Assembly (NCBI RefSeq): GCF_000255555.1 | Contig: NZ_AGRW01000034.1 | Location: 1-64,000 of the forward strand | Reading direction: 5' to 3' | Length of the DNA stretch: 64,000 bases | DNA from: Treponema saccharophilum DSM 2985 | GTDB taxonomy: Bacteria > Spirochaetota > Spirochaetia > Treponematales > Treponemataceae | Part shown: positions 16,614 to 24,706 of the stretch, piece by piece | Position numbering within the stretch: the first letter of the stretch is position 1 | Layout: each line of letters opens with the position of its first letter | The notes under the pieces: generated by a model | Databases searched by the model: none | What the model was told of the DNA's origin: nothing | The model's input: the letters and a program-made list of their open reading frames with translations, nothing else | Translations under genes and position numbers: made by a program

Positions 16614-17795
16614 ATGGAAAACAAAGCAATAGCACAAAATAAAAATTTAAACATAGAAATTATTCGCTCCTTGTCATTACTGATGATTTTACTGTTTCAT
16701 TTTGGTGGGCTTGTCCATGGAAATGATAGAACGCACCATGAACTCTTCAATTTTATCTTGAATTTAGGTGGAGAAGTTGGAGTCACATTGTTTTTTATCA
16801 TATCAGGTTATGGTATTTTCCATTCACTCAATCATACCTTTGAAAAAGGCGGTTTTTCCTACAGAAACTTTATTTTAAGAAGATTGCAGAGACTTGCACC
16901 TAGTTATTATCTTGGGCTTATTTTTATGCTATGCATTGGTGATGGTGCTTGGTATCTTGGAAAAGAACATATTCTAAACATAATCATGCATTTTCTCTTT
17001 TTGCATGGCTTTGTTCCATCATATTCTGGTGCAATTATAGGAAGTGCTTGGTATTTAAGCACTCAGTTTATTTTATATTTAATCGCACCTCTTTGTTTTC
17101 TATTTTATTGGAAACATGAGGCAAAACATGGCGTTAATGTATTTGTTTCACTGTTTGTATCTATAATTTTGACCGTGGCGTCGAAATTTTTTATGTTTCA
17201 CTATGTTGTTTCCTTGCTTGGATTTAACAACAGTTATAATTTTTGGGCAGGCAGAACAATTTTTATATGCGTATTGGATAATTTTGTAATGGGAATGACT
17301 ATCGCTTTCATAGAAAAAAACTGCAAGCCACTTGTACGAAACAATTGCATCAGAATGGTCCTTGCCATACTTTCTGCGTGTATGATTTATGTAGTATCCG
17401 TCTATCTTGGCAGAAAAGGAATTCATACAGATAATCTATATGGGTATACATTTCATTCTGTACTCGCATTTTCATGCAGTTTATTTATTTATTTTGCAAG
17501 CTCAATACGTTTATCGGATAAGACCAAGCAACACAATTTATTTATAAAAGTTCTACTTTGGCTTTCAAAGTATAGCTATGCTATTTTTTTGCTGCATCTA
17601 GAAATCGCTCGAAATATTATGACAAAATCCCCAATCTTTATTATGCTGAAGGACAAACATAAAATTCTTGCCTATCTTCTACTGTATTTGATAACAATAT
17701 CTTTTGGTTATATCCTTCATAATATATCCGAAAAAATGAATCTTTTCCAGATAACAACGGCACAGAATAATAAGAACAAGGAGAATATAAAATGA
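16614..17795 (+). CDS. Acyltransferase family 3 membrane protein (OafA-like)
   Basis: 393 residues with about ten membrane helices. Hallmarks are the N-terminal NIEIIRSLSLLMILLFHFGG with the catalytic histidine, FFIISGYGIFHSL, and RRLQRLAPSYYLGLIF. Such proteins transfer acetyl or similar groups to sugars of O-antigen or exopolysaccharide at the membrane. It lies 6 nt after the methyltransferase and overlaps the next gene by 4 bases (ATGA), so it is probably co-translated with both. Confidence 0.9.
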   Translation: MENKAIAQNKNLNIEIIRSLSLLMILLFHFGGLVHGNDRTHHELFNFILNLGGEVGVTLFFIISGYGIFHSLNHTFEKGGFSYRNFILRRLQRLAPSYYLGLIFMLCIGDGAWYLGKEHILNIIMHFLFLHGFVPSYSGAIIGSAWYLSTQFILYLIAPLCFLFYWKHEAKHGVNVFVSLFVSIILTVASKFFMFHYVVSLLGFNNSYNFWAGRTIFICVLDNFVMGMTIAFIEKNCKPLVRNNCIRMVLAILSACMIYVVSVYLGRKGIHTDNLYGYTFHSVLAFSCSLFIYFASSIRLSDKTKQHNLFIKVLLWLSKYSYAIFLLHLEIARNIMTKSPIFIMLKDKHKILAYLLLYLITISFGYILHNISEKMNLFQITTAQNNKNKENIK

Positions 17796-20560
17796 GAAAC
17801 GGAATCGATATTATCATACCGATTTATAATGCTTACGAGGACCTTTGTAAATGCCTTGAAAGCATAGAACTGCATACGGATTTGACATTGGACAGACTCA
17901 TACTCATAAATGACAAAAGCCCTGACGAGAGAATATTGCCGCTTCTCAAAGAAAAAGAACGAGAAAATGTAATCGTAATTGACAATGAGAACAATCTAGG
18001 ATTTTCCGGCAATGTAAATAAAGGAATGTGTTTTTCAGACGATAGGGACGTGATTCTTTTGAATTCCGACACGATTGTGACAAAAAATTGGGTCGACAGA
18101 ATATATGAATGTGCATATTCAAAAAAAGAAATTGGCACCGTGACACCTCTTTCAAATGCCGCCACACTTTGTTCTATTCCAGTGATGTGCAAGGACAACA
18201 AACTTCCAGAAGGTTTGACCGCAGATGATATGGCGGAAATCGTGGAACAGTGTTCAATAAAAGCATATCCTCGCATAAGTGTCGCAGTCGGTTTTTGCAT
18301 GTTTATAAAGCGAGAGGTCATAAAAGTTACTGGGCTTTTTGATGCAAAAACATTTGAGAAAGGCTACGGAGAGGAGAATGATTTTTGCAACAGGGCTGAA
18401 CAGCTTGGCTACATTCATGTCATGTGTGACAGTGCTTTTGTATATCACAAAGGAACCGCATCTTTCAAAAATGAAGAAAAGGCAAAGCTTTGTGCTGACC
18501 ATGAAAAACTGCTGAACAGCTGGTATCCGATGCAGATGAGGTTTAACCATCTGTATTGCGTGAATAACCCAGAGCAGTACATCCGTGACAATATCGAACC
18601 GTTTATAGACTTGCATAATGGCAAGAAAAATGTACTCTATCTTGTTCATCTTGATTTCAGAAGCGATTCATACGGAAATGTCGGAGGCACACAATTTCAT
18701 GTGCGTGATCTTACGGAAAATCTAAAGACGGATTTCAATGTTTTTGTTGTTTCCAGGGACAGGGAGTATATTAGGCTTTCAATATATATTGGGGAGAAAA
18801 TTCATTCCTATAAATTTTATGTAGGAAGTCCATCACTGTTTTTTATTCCTCGTAATGAACAGCTTTACAAACTTTTTTCTTCAATTCTTGATGAGTTCAA
18901 AATATCCCTTGTTCATGTTCACCATGTAGACACTCTTTCACTTGATATCTACTATGCGGCTCATGAAAGGAATCTTCCTCTTGTACATACTGTTCATGAC
19001 TTTTATCCGATTTCACCTGGCTACAAATTGTTGGATGATGAGGGCAACTGGCTTGCAGATGAAAAACCCGACTCTGAAAAGTGGCTTTTGGGTGCAAAAA
19101 AACAGTCTGGCTATAGACCTATCGGAAACATAATCAAAGTTTGGCGGAATAATTTTGAAGAGGCACTCTCATTGTGCGATAAAATTTTCTTGCCGTCTGA
19201 GTTTGCAAAAGAAACTTTATGCGCTTATTTTCCAACGTTGGCTCAAAAAAGTGAGGTTATTTATCATGGAAAAACGATAAGCAAAAATGAACCCATTCGA
19301 ATTCATGAAAATGAAATAAGTTTTACTGATAAGATTCATTTTTCGATTGACTCCGTTGAGATGAAATCTTCAATAGCTGTTGTGAACGGTTGGATTTTTC
19401 TTGAGGGGGCAGATTCTAGAGAAACAGAAATATTTATAGAGACAGTATCTGATTCCGGGGCAAAACTTTTTACATCTGTTCCGGCTGTTTCTAGGGTAGA
19501 TGTTGCACAAGCTTTTCAGAATGAGGCTTATGCTAGCTGTGGTTTTTGCGCTAAAGTTTTTTTGCCAAAAACTGCTTGCTTGAATTCTACGCATCGAATA
19601 GCAATTCGATATAACGGCAAGGTTTATTCAGAAACTTCATGTTGCGTAAATTTGACATGGAATAGACTAAAAAAAACAAGGAAGAGGATTTCGTTCATTG
19701 GCGGTATGGTGCCAGAAAAAGGAAGCCAGCTTATTTATGATATTATAAAAAGTGGAAAGGGAGATAACTATGACTGGTATTTGATCGGGGCTTGTGGAGA
19801 TGAGACTCTCTCTAGGCTTGTGGCTCCAAATTTCCATAAGGTCGGATATTATACTGAATCGGAATTGCCATCAATATTCAAGAGTGCCCAAATTGACATT
19901 GTATGCATACTGTCAATTTGGGGTGAAACTTTTTGCTATACACTTTCGGAAGCCGTGATGTGCGGGCTTCCTGTACTTGGAATCGACATTGGCGCAGTTG
20001 GTGAGCGGATTAAGCAAAATGGATACGGCTGGGTTGTTCCATATCCCGCTTCTTCAAAAGACATAGTTGAAAAATTGGATGAAATTTTCTCCGATAACTC
20101 TTCATATAATTTCGTAGCAGAAAAAGCGAACAAATGGCATGAAAAATCATCATTCGAAATGTCTCAGGAATATGCTTTCTTGTACAACTCTTTGACAAAA
20201 GCTTTCGCTCCCAAATATCAGGCATACGACAGCAGGCTCATTCTTTCGGGGCTTGTTAAGAACAGCATTTTTGCTTATAGCGAAAATGTTCCGTCATGGT
20301 TTGATTTTGATAAGTATGTTGATGTCATTAGACTAAAAGATGAACATAAAAAGATGCTGCCAGAAACTGAAGTTCAAAGCGAAAATTCTTTCGAGGAGCA
20401 GAAGTCAATTTGTACAGAAACTAATCAAATTTCGGTAATCGATAGTTATCCTAAACATTTGTCAAGGTGTGTGGGGCTTCAAAAACTTAAAAATGCAGTT
20501 TCTCTCTACCGTGCAGGTGGCATAAAGGCTGTTATCGTAAAAATTTTGCATAAAAAATAG
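17792..20560 (+). CDS. GT2 plus GT4 fusion glycosyltransferase with internal GWA module
   Basis: 922 residues in three parts. Residues 1-~280 are GT2 (IDIIIPIYNAYEDL, VILLNSDTIV, GYGEENDFCNRAEQLG). Residues ~283-510 are the N-terminal lobe of a GT-B enzyme (VLYLVHLDFRSDSYGNVGGTQ, VHTVHDFYPISPG). Residues ~512-615 form a GWA module (FSIDSVEM, VNGWIFLEG, SRVDVAQAF, GFCAKVFLP). From ~629 the C-terminal GT4 lobe follows (ISFIGGMVPEKGSQLI, WGETFCYTLSEAVMCGLPVL). The module therefore lies in the linker between the two GT-B lobes. AAGGAG precedes the ATG, which overlaps the acyltransferase stop. Two glycosyl transfers are expected, perhaps in sequence. Confidence 0.88.
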   Translation: MRNGIDIIIPIYNAYEDLCKCLESIELHTDLTLDRLILINDKSPDERILPLLKEKERENVIVIDNENNLGFSGNVNKGMCFSDDRDVILLNSDTIVTKNWVDRIYECAYSKKEIGTVTPLSNAATLCSIPVMCKDNKLPEGLTADDMAEIVEQCSIKAYPRISVAVGFCMFIKREVIKVTGLFDAKTFEKGYGEENDFCNRAEQLGYIHVMCDSAFVYHKGTASFKNEEKAKLCADHEKLLNSWYPMQMRFNHLYCVNNPEQYIRDNIEPFIDLHNGKKNVLYLVHLDFRSDSYGNVGGTQFHVRDLTENLKTDFNVFVVSRDREYIRLSIYIGEKIHSYKFYVGSPSLFFIPRNEQLYKLFSSILDEFKISLVHVHHVDTLSLDIYYAAHERNLPLVHTVHDFYPISPGYKLLDDEGNWLADEKPDSEKWLLGAKKQSGYRPIGNIIKVWRNNFEEALSLCDKIFLPSEFAKETLCAYFPTLAQKSEVIYHGKTISKNEPIRIHENEISFTDKIHFSIDSVEMKSSIAVVNGWIFLEGADSRETEIFIETVSDSGAKLFTSVPAVSRVDVAQAFQNEAYASCGFCAKVFLPKTACLNSTHRIAIRYNGKVYSETSCCVNLTWNRLKKTRKRISFIGGMVPEKGSQLIYDIIKSGKGDNYDWYLIGACGDETLSRLVAPNFHKVGYYTESELPSIFKSAQIDIVCILSIWGETFCYTLSEAVMCGLPVLGIDIGAVGERIKQNGYGWVVPYPASSKDIVEKLDEIFSDNSSYNFVAEKANKWHEKSSFEMSQEYAFLYNSLTKAFAPKYQAYDSRLILSGLVKNSIFAYSENVPSWFDFDKYVDVIRLKDEHKKMLPETEVQSENSFEEQKSICTETNQISVIDSYPKHLSRCVGLQKLKNAVSLYRAGGIKAVIVKILHKK

Positions 20561-20574
20561 CGGGGTATCTGAAT

Positions 20575-20759
20575 ATGGCTGTAAAAAAAAATCTTGTGCA
20601 AAGTGAGAAACAGGCTCTTTCTGAATGCAATCCGCTCTTGTTTAACGGAAATTGTCAGAAATTGAGAATTTTTTGCAAAACAATCTTGATGGATATATTC
20701 AGATTGTTCGTGAAAATTTAGTTCAAGATTCTAAATTTGATGAATCATACTTGGACTAA
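20575..20759 (+). pseudogene. Small frameshifted ORF, about 60 codons
   Basis: An ATG at 20575 opens a frame reading MAVKKNLVQSEKQALSEC and on to about position 20645. From 20652 the protein-like reading continues in another frame (LSEIENFLQNNLDGYIQIV...) to TAA at 20757-20759. Each half looks natural and each is poor in the other frame, so a single indel near 20645-20655 has probably broken a small gene. The intact original frame stops at 20719-20721. Function unknown; it may be a fragment of a larger glycan gene. Confidence 0.45.
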
Positions 20760-20799
20760 AAGAATTCCAACGATACCATCAAACAGGAGACATGACATT

Positions 20800-22632
20800 A
20801 TGCAAAACATTCTTTTTTCCATAGATTCGCCGCTTCCAACTTCAACGCCGACAAATCCGTATATTGAATTCCGCGGTTGGGCTTTCTCAAAAACTTCGGA
20901 AATAAAGCAAATACGAATTACTTATAATGAAAGGAGCGTTGAAGCAAATCTTTTTATGCCCCGCCATGATGTCGCAGTCGCTTTTCCCGACTTTGCTGGC
21001 AAGGCTGAAAATTCAGGCTTTTTCAAGCTGATTCCACTTTCAAAAGAAGAATTGCTTGCAGGTGTCGTTTTTACTATTGAGATTACGGCAGTTGATGAGG
21101 AAGTTTGTACGCAGCAGATTGCGATTTCGCCTGTTACCGAGCAACAATATGAAAACATGAAAGCTGATGATTCCGTCTGCACATGCAGTTTTTGCGGAGA
21201 GACTTCTCACTTTGGGAATTCTGGATTTGACTACCCAATTTTTCATAAATACAAAATAATTGGTGCTGGAATCAGACCAAAAACAGCCTGCCAGTTTTGC
21301 GGTTCAAATGACAGAATTCGATATTTGGATTATGTACTTTCCAATTATACGAACATTTACCGTTCTAAAAATAGAATTCTCCACATTGCTCCGGAGAAAT
21401 TGATTGAGAAAAAAATTCGTTCCAACAAGAAGTGTGATTATATAACAGGAGACATACAGGAAGGAGTTGCAGATTGCAAAGTTGATGTTACCAGAATGCA
21501 GTTTTCTGAGAAACACTTTGATTTTATCATGCTCAACCATGTTTTTGAGCATATCCCGGATGAGGCCGCCGCTGTTTCAGAAATAAAACGCTGTCTGAAA
21601 AAAAACGGAAAGTTAATTTTCTCTGTGCCAATTTGCCTTGAACGAAACACTTTTGAAGATTCCTCATATACGACAGCAGAAGAGCGTATAAAGTTTTACG
21701 GGCAAGCAGACCATGTTCGGCTTTATGGAGCAAATGATATTGTAGTACGTTTTGAACGCTATGGATTAAAAGTAACGGAATACATAGCTGAAAAAGTCCT
21801 GTCGGCAGAACAAATCGCAAAAATGCGGGTAACAGCTCAAGATAGAATTTTCATTGCGAAAAAAAATCACAAATCTGTGTTTTGGCACAGTCAACAGAAT
21901 GTCTGGAATGAAGTTCGTGAATTGAAAATCGAACTTGAAAAAACAAAAAATATGTGCAAAAACTTAACTGATAGTATCAACGAGGCTAATTGGGCGCATA
22001 TTTTCCATGATACGATTAGCACAAGTCCGTGGTTGCAAGACAAATCATTTTCACCGGGAAGAATGGCACTAGGCTATAACGGATTATATTCTCTCTATCG
22101 AATTCTTAATGAATTTAAGCCAAAAAGAATTCTTGAAATCGGATTGGGACAATCAACTCATATGATAAGTCAGTTTGTAAAATATGCGAACGCAGAGCAT
22201 ATAGTCGTTGAGGCGAATAAGGATTGGATATATTTTTATAAGAACGCACATTCTCTTCCTGAAGGCACACAAATCATGCATTTAGACTATGAAATTTTGC
22301 CTTACAAAGACGAGAATGTTCGCGTATTCAAGAACTTTAAGGAATCGCTGACTGGCAAAAAATTTGACTTTATTCTGGTGGATGCTCCCTTCGGTGCGGA
22401 TATGATTGAGTATTCTAGAATCGATATTCTCCAATTGATTCCAGATTCATTGGCAAAAGATTTTGTAATTTTCATTGATGATACACAAAGATACGGGGAA
22501 TCGCATACATCTGATTCCATTGTCGCAAAATTAGCAGAAAATGGAATCGCAGCTTGCAAGGGTAGATATTCTGGAGTCGCATCAAACGATGTGATTTGCT
22601 CAGAAAATTTAAGATTTTTGACTACATTATAA
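20800..22632 (+). CDS. GWA module fused to two methyltransferase-like domains
   Basis: The ATG at 20800 follows AGGAG at 20785-20789; the frame is open from 20737 without a ribosome site. About 610 residues. Residues 3-112 are a GWA module (FSIDSPLPT, FRGWAFSKT, PRHDVAVAF, SGFFKLIP). Then a CSFCGET...CQFCGSNDR cysteine pair that could bind zinc, followed by a class I methyltransferase (ILHIAPEKL, FIMLNHVFEHIPDE). A second SAM-type domain (residues ~400-610) has RILEIGLGQSTHMISQF and FDFILVDAPFGADM. Cytoplasmic; likely modifies sugar residues of the glycan. The order of action of the two domains is unknown. Confidence 0.8.
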   Translation: MQNILFSIDSPLPTSTPTNPYIEFRGWAFSKTSEIKQIRITYNERSVEANLFMPRHDVAVAFPDFAGKAENSGFFKLIPLSKEELLAGVVFTIEITAVDEEVCTQQIAISPVTEQQYENMKADDSVCTCSFCGETSHFGNSGFDYPIFHKYKIIGAGIRPKTACQFCGSNDRIRYLDYVLSNYTNIYRSKNRILHIAPEKLIEKKIRSNKKCDYITGDIQEGVADCKVDVTRMQFSEKHFDFIMLNHVFEHIPDEAAAVSEIKRCLKKNGKLIFSVPICLERNTFEDSSYTTAEERIKFYGQADHVRLYGANDIVVRFERYGLKVTEYIAEKVLSAEQIAKMRVTAQDRIFIAKKNHKSVFWHSQQNVWNEVRELKIELEKTKNMCKNLTDSINEANWAHIFHDTISTSPWLQDKSFSPGRMALGYNGLYSLYRILNEFKPKRILEIGLGQSTHMISQFVKYANAEHIVVEANKDWIYFYKNAHSLPEGTQIMHLDYEILPYKDENVRVFKNFKESLTGKKFDFILVDAPFGADMIEYSRIDILQLIPDSLAKDFVIFIDDTQRYGESHTSDSIVAKLAENGIAACKGRYSGVASNDVICSENLRFLTTL

Positions 22633-22645
22633 TTTTGGAGTTTTT

Positions 22646-24154
22646 ATGAGCGATAGAGATGAAATAAAGTTTTCCGTGGTAATGCCCACATATAATCGTG
22701 AGTTTTGCATTTGCAACGCAATCGCTTCTGTGGTTGCCCAAACTTATCAAAATTTTGAGCTTATTATTGTAGATGACGGCTCCACAGACAATACAGAAAC
22801 TCTGATCCAAGATAGATACAAAGAATTCTTTAAGTCCAAGAAATTCGTTTATATAAAGCAAAAAAATAGCGGTGTGTGTGCAGCTCGAAACACAGGTCTT
22901 TCACTCGCAAAAAATGACTGGATTGCTTATCTGGATTCAGACAATACGCTTCCCCCTTTTTTTCTTGAAACTTTCAAGACCGAGATTGAAAAGAATCCTG
23001 ACTATTCAATTTTTTATTCACAGATGAAAAGGAATACTGGAGCCGTTATTGGTCAGGAATTAGATTACGGACATCTGATAAAAGGCAACCTAATCGATTT
23101 GGGGACATTCGTTCATAAAAGAGCTTTGTGCGAAAAATATGGTTTGTTTGATACGAAACTGAAGCGTCTTGTTGATTGGGATTTTATTCTTCGATATACA
23201 AGATATGAAAAATCATACTTCATCAGTAAAGTCCTGTTAAATTATGTTGATGGCGATTTTACAAGGATTACAAACTCTGAAAATTTCGTATTGGCAGAAC
23301 AAGGCATAAAAAAGAAACTTAGTCATTTGTTCTATCCATTTTATAACAAAATTTGTGGAAATGATTTTATACAAGTTTTTTTTGACACAGGCAATGGTTT
23401 TTCAGAGTTTGAGACTGCGATATTCTCGACATTTCCCATTGAACTGAAATCACGTGAGAATCTAGAATCTCTTCGCATCGACCCGTCCGCACGACACTGC
23501 ATCGTAAAAGACATTTCTATAAAATCCGAAAACACAGACCTTTCATTTACAACCAACGCATACATGCAGAAAAACAACGCTTATTTCTTCAACACCACAG
23601 ACCCGCAAATTTATGTGGACATAAGCGGACATGAAAAATCAAATTTCTTTTTTAACATGAAGGTTTTCGCTCTTGATGAAACTTGTTCTGCGGCCATCGC
23701 GGAGCAGAACGCAACCATCGCGGAGCAGAACGCAACCATCGCGGAGCAGAACGCAACCATCGCGGAGCAGAACGCAACCATCGCGGAGCAGAACGCAACC
23801 ATCGCGGAGCAGAACGCAACCATCGCGGAGCAGAATTCGACCATCGCAGAGCAGAACGCGACCATCGCGGAGCAGAATTCGACCATCGCAGAGCAGAACG
23901 CGACCATCGCGGAGCAAAACTCGACCATCGCGGAGCAAAACTCGACCATCGCGGAGCAGAGCGCGACTATTGCAAATCTGCGAGCTAACGCTACAGATTT
24001 GCAATGCCAATTGGAAGAACAGATATGGCAGTCAGACCTTGCCATTCAAGCAAAGCAGCGGGAAATCAATTCTATTTACGCTAGCCACTCATGGAGAATC
24101 ACGAAACCGCTGAGGTTTGTAACCAGAATTTTGCGAAAAGTGCTAAGAAAATAA
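22646..24154 (+). CDS. GT2 glycosyltransferase with heptad-repeat coiled coil
   Basis: About 502 residues. Residues 1-~240 are a GT2 domain (FSVVMPTYNREFCICNAI, IIVDDGSTDNTE, WIAYLDSDNTLPP, LVDWDFILRY). A linker is followed by residues ~349-446, fourteen seven-residue units of ATIAEQN type, which must form a long coiled coil. The tail carries SHSWRITKPLRF, the same motif as at the N-terminus of the 13639 product, and ends in a basic amphipathic stretch. The coil may set chain length or tether partners, as for coiled-coil rulers in other polysaccharide systems; that is inference. 'TTTTGGAG' precedes the ATG. Confidence 0.86.
   Translation: MSDRDEIKFSVVMPTYNREFCICNAIASVVAQTYQNFELIIVDDGSTDNTETLIQDRYKEFFKSKKFVYIKQKNSGVCAARNTGLSLAKNDWIAYLDSDNTLPPFFLETFKTEIEKNPDYSIFYSQMKRNTGAVIGQELDYGHLIKGNLIDLGTFVHKRALCEKYGLFDTKLKRLVDWDFILRYTRYEKSYFISKVLLNYVDGDFTRITNSENFVLAEQGIKKKLSHLFYPFYNKICGNDFIQVFFDTGNGFSEFETAIFSTFPIELKSRENLESLRIDPSARHCIVKDISIKSENTDLSFTTNAYMQKNNAYFFNTTDPQIYVDISGHEKSNFFFNMKVFALDETCSAAIAEQNATIAEQNATIAEQNATIAEQNATIAEQNATIAEQNATIAEQNSTIAEQNATIAEQNSTIAEQNATIAEQNSTIAEQNSTIAEQSATIANLRANATDLQCQLEEQIWQSDLAIQAKQREINSIYASHSWRITKPLRFVTRILRKVLRK
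23690..23983 (+). repeat. 21-bp tandem minisatellite, 14 units
   Basis: Units of 21 bp with consensus accatcgcggagcagaacgc encode A/S-TIAEQN. The first seven units are almost identical at the base level; units 8-13 alternate between GCG-ACC and TCG-ACC forms; the last unit degrades to ATIANLR. Unit number should change easily by slippage without loss of frame. Confidence 0.95.
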
Positions 24155-24178
24155 AATTTTAGGCAAATAGGAGGATTT

Positions 24179-24262
24179 ATGACCGTTTATGCAGTGATGG
24201 TTGCATACAATCCGGATGTCAGTTGGCTAAACGAAAAACCTATAACCATGAACGGATTCTGA
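24179..24262 (+). pseudogene. Truncated GT2 glycosyltransferase start, interrupted
   Basis: AGGAGG (24169-24174) and an ATG at 24179 begin MTVYAVMVAYNPDVS, the standard opening of RfbF-type rhamnosyltransferases. After codon 15 homology ends and the frame reads only to TGA at 24260-24262. The break coincides with the start of IS3-like sequence at about 24223. This was probably the last glycosyltransferase of the cluster. Confidence 0.7.
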
Positions 24263-24450
24263 AAGAAAAACATCAGAAGACGCCCCACTTACGGAGTGCG
24301 AGAAAAAAATGATAAAAGAAAATGCGGAACTCCGCGAGGCGAACAATATCCTCAAGGATGCTTTCCGTTTTTCGTAAACGACCGGAAGCAGTAACGGCAA
24401 GAAGCATCCACTGGTTCATCTTTGATAACAGGAAAAAATATCAAAGTTGA
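24223..24450 (+). mobile_element. Relic of an IS3-family insertion sequence
   Basis: From 24226 a frame reads AKRKTYNHERILKE, resembling an IS3 OrfA N-terminus. After internal loss, the frame from 24309 gives MIKENAELREANNILKDAF, the conserved leucine-zipper end of OrfA, with a stop at 24375-24377. A short stretch after this (RPEAVTARSIHWFI) may be OrfB debris. Nothing like a complete transposase remains. Confidence 0.65.
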
Positions 24451-24706
24451 CTTTTTCAGTTATCTATTGCAGTAGCGTAGATGCTGCCTTTTTTGTTGTT
24501 CTCGAGCCGACGGCGTGACAACTATTAAAAATATAATAAAAAACGAACAAAAAAGGCAAGGAGAAGTTGTGGAAAAATCTCAAATTGCACGACCAAAATA
24601 GCATTTTCTCAAAAATAAACATGAAATTTGAGAAAAATTAGCAATATTATTGCCTATTTTTTACCGATATATTATATAATGCATATACTTTTTTAGAGGT
24701 ATTCCT
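24451..24706. other. Intergenic region with inverted repeat and promoter
   Basis: TGCCTTTTTTGTTGTTC (24485-24501) can pair with GAACAAAAAAGGCA (24545-24558) apart from a 3-nt bulge; it may be an IS end or a terminator. TATAAT at 24675-24680, 27 bp before the next gene, is a probable -10, with TTGCCT at 24650-24655 as a loosely spaced -35. No gene is seen. Confidence 0.4.

Noticed and set aside
23690-23983. Possible CRISPR array
   Set aside because: Units are contiguous with no spacers and encode heptads in frame; no cas gene is nearby.
23611-24113. Long open frames on both strands over the 21-bp repeat
   Set aside because: A stop-free 21-bp unit leaves several frames open at once. Only the plus frame that continues from the GT2 domain makes sense.
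24485-24558. Intact insertion sequence bounded by these inverted repeats
   Set aside because: Only about 40 bases lie between them, with no transposase; at best an IS end or a terminator.
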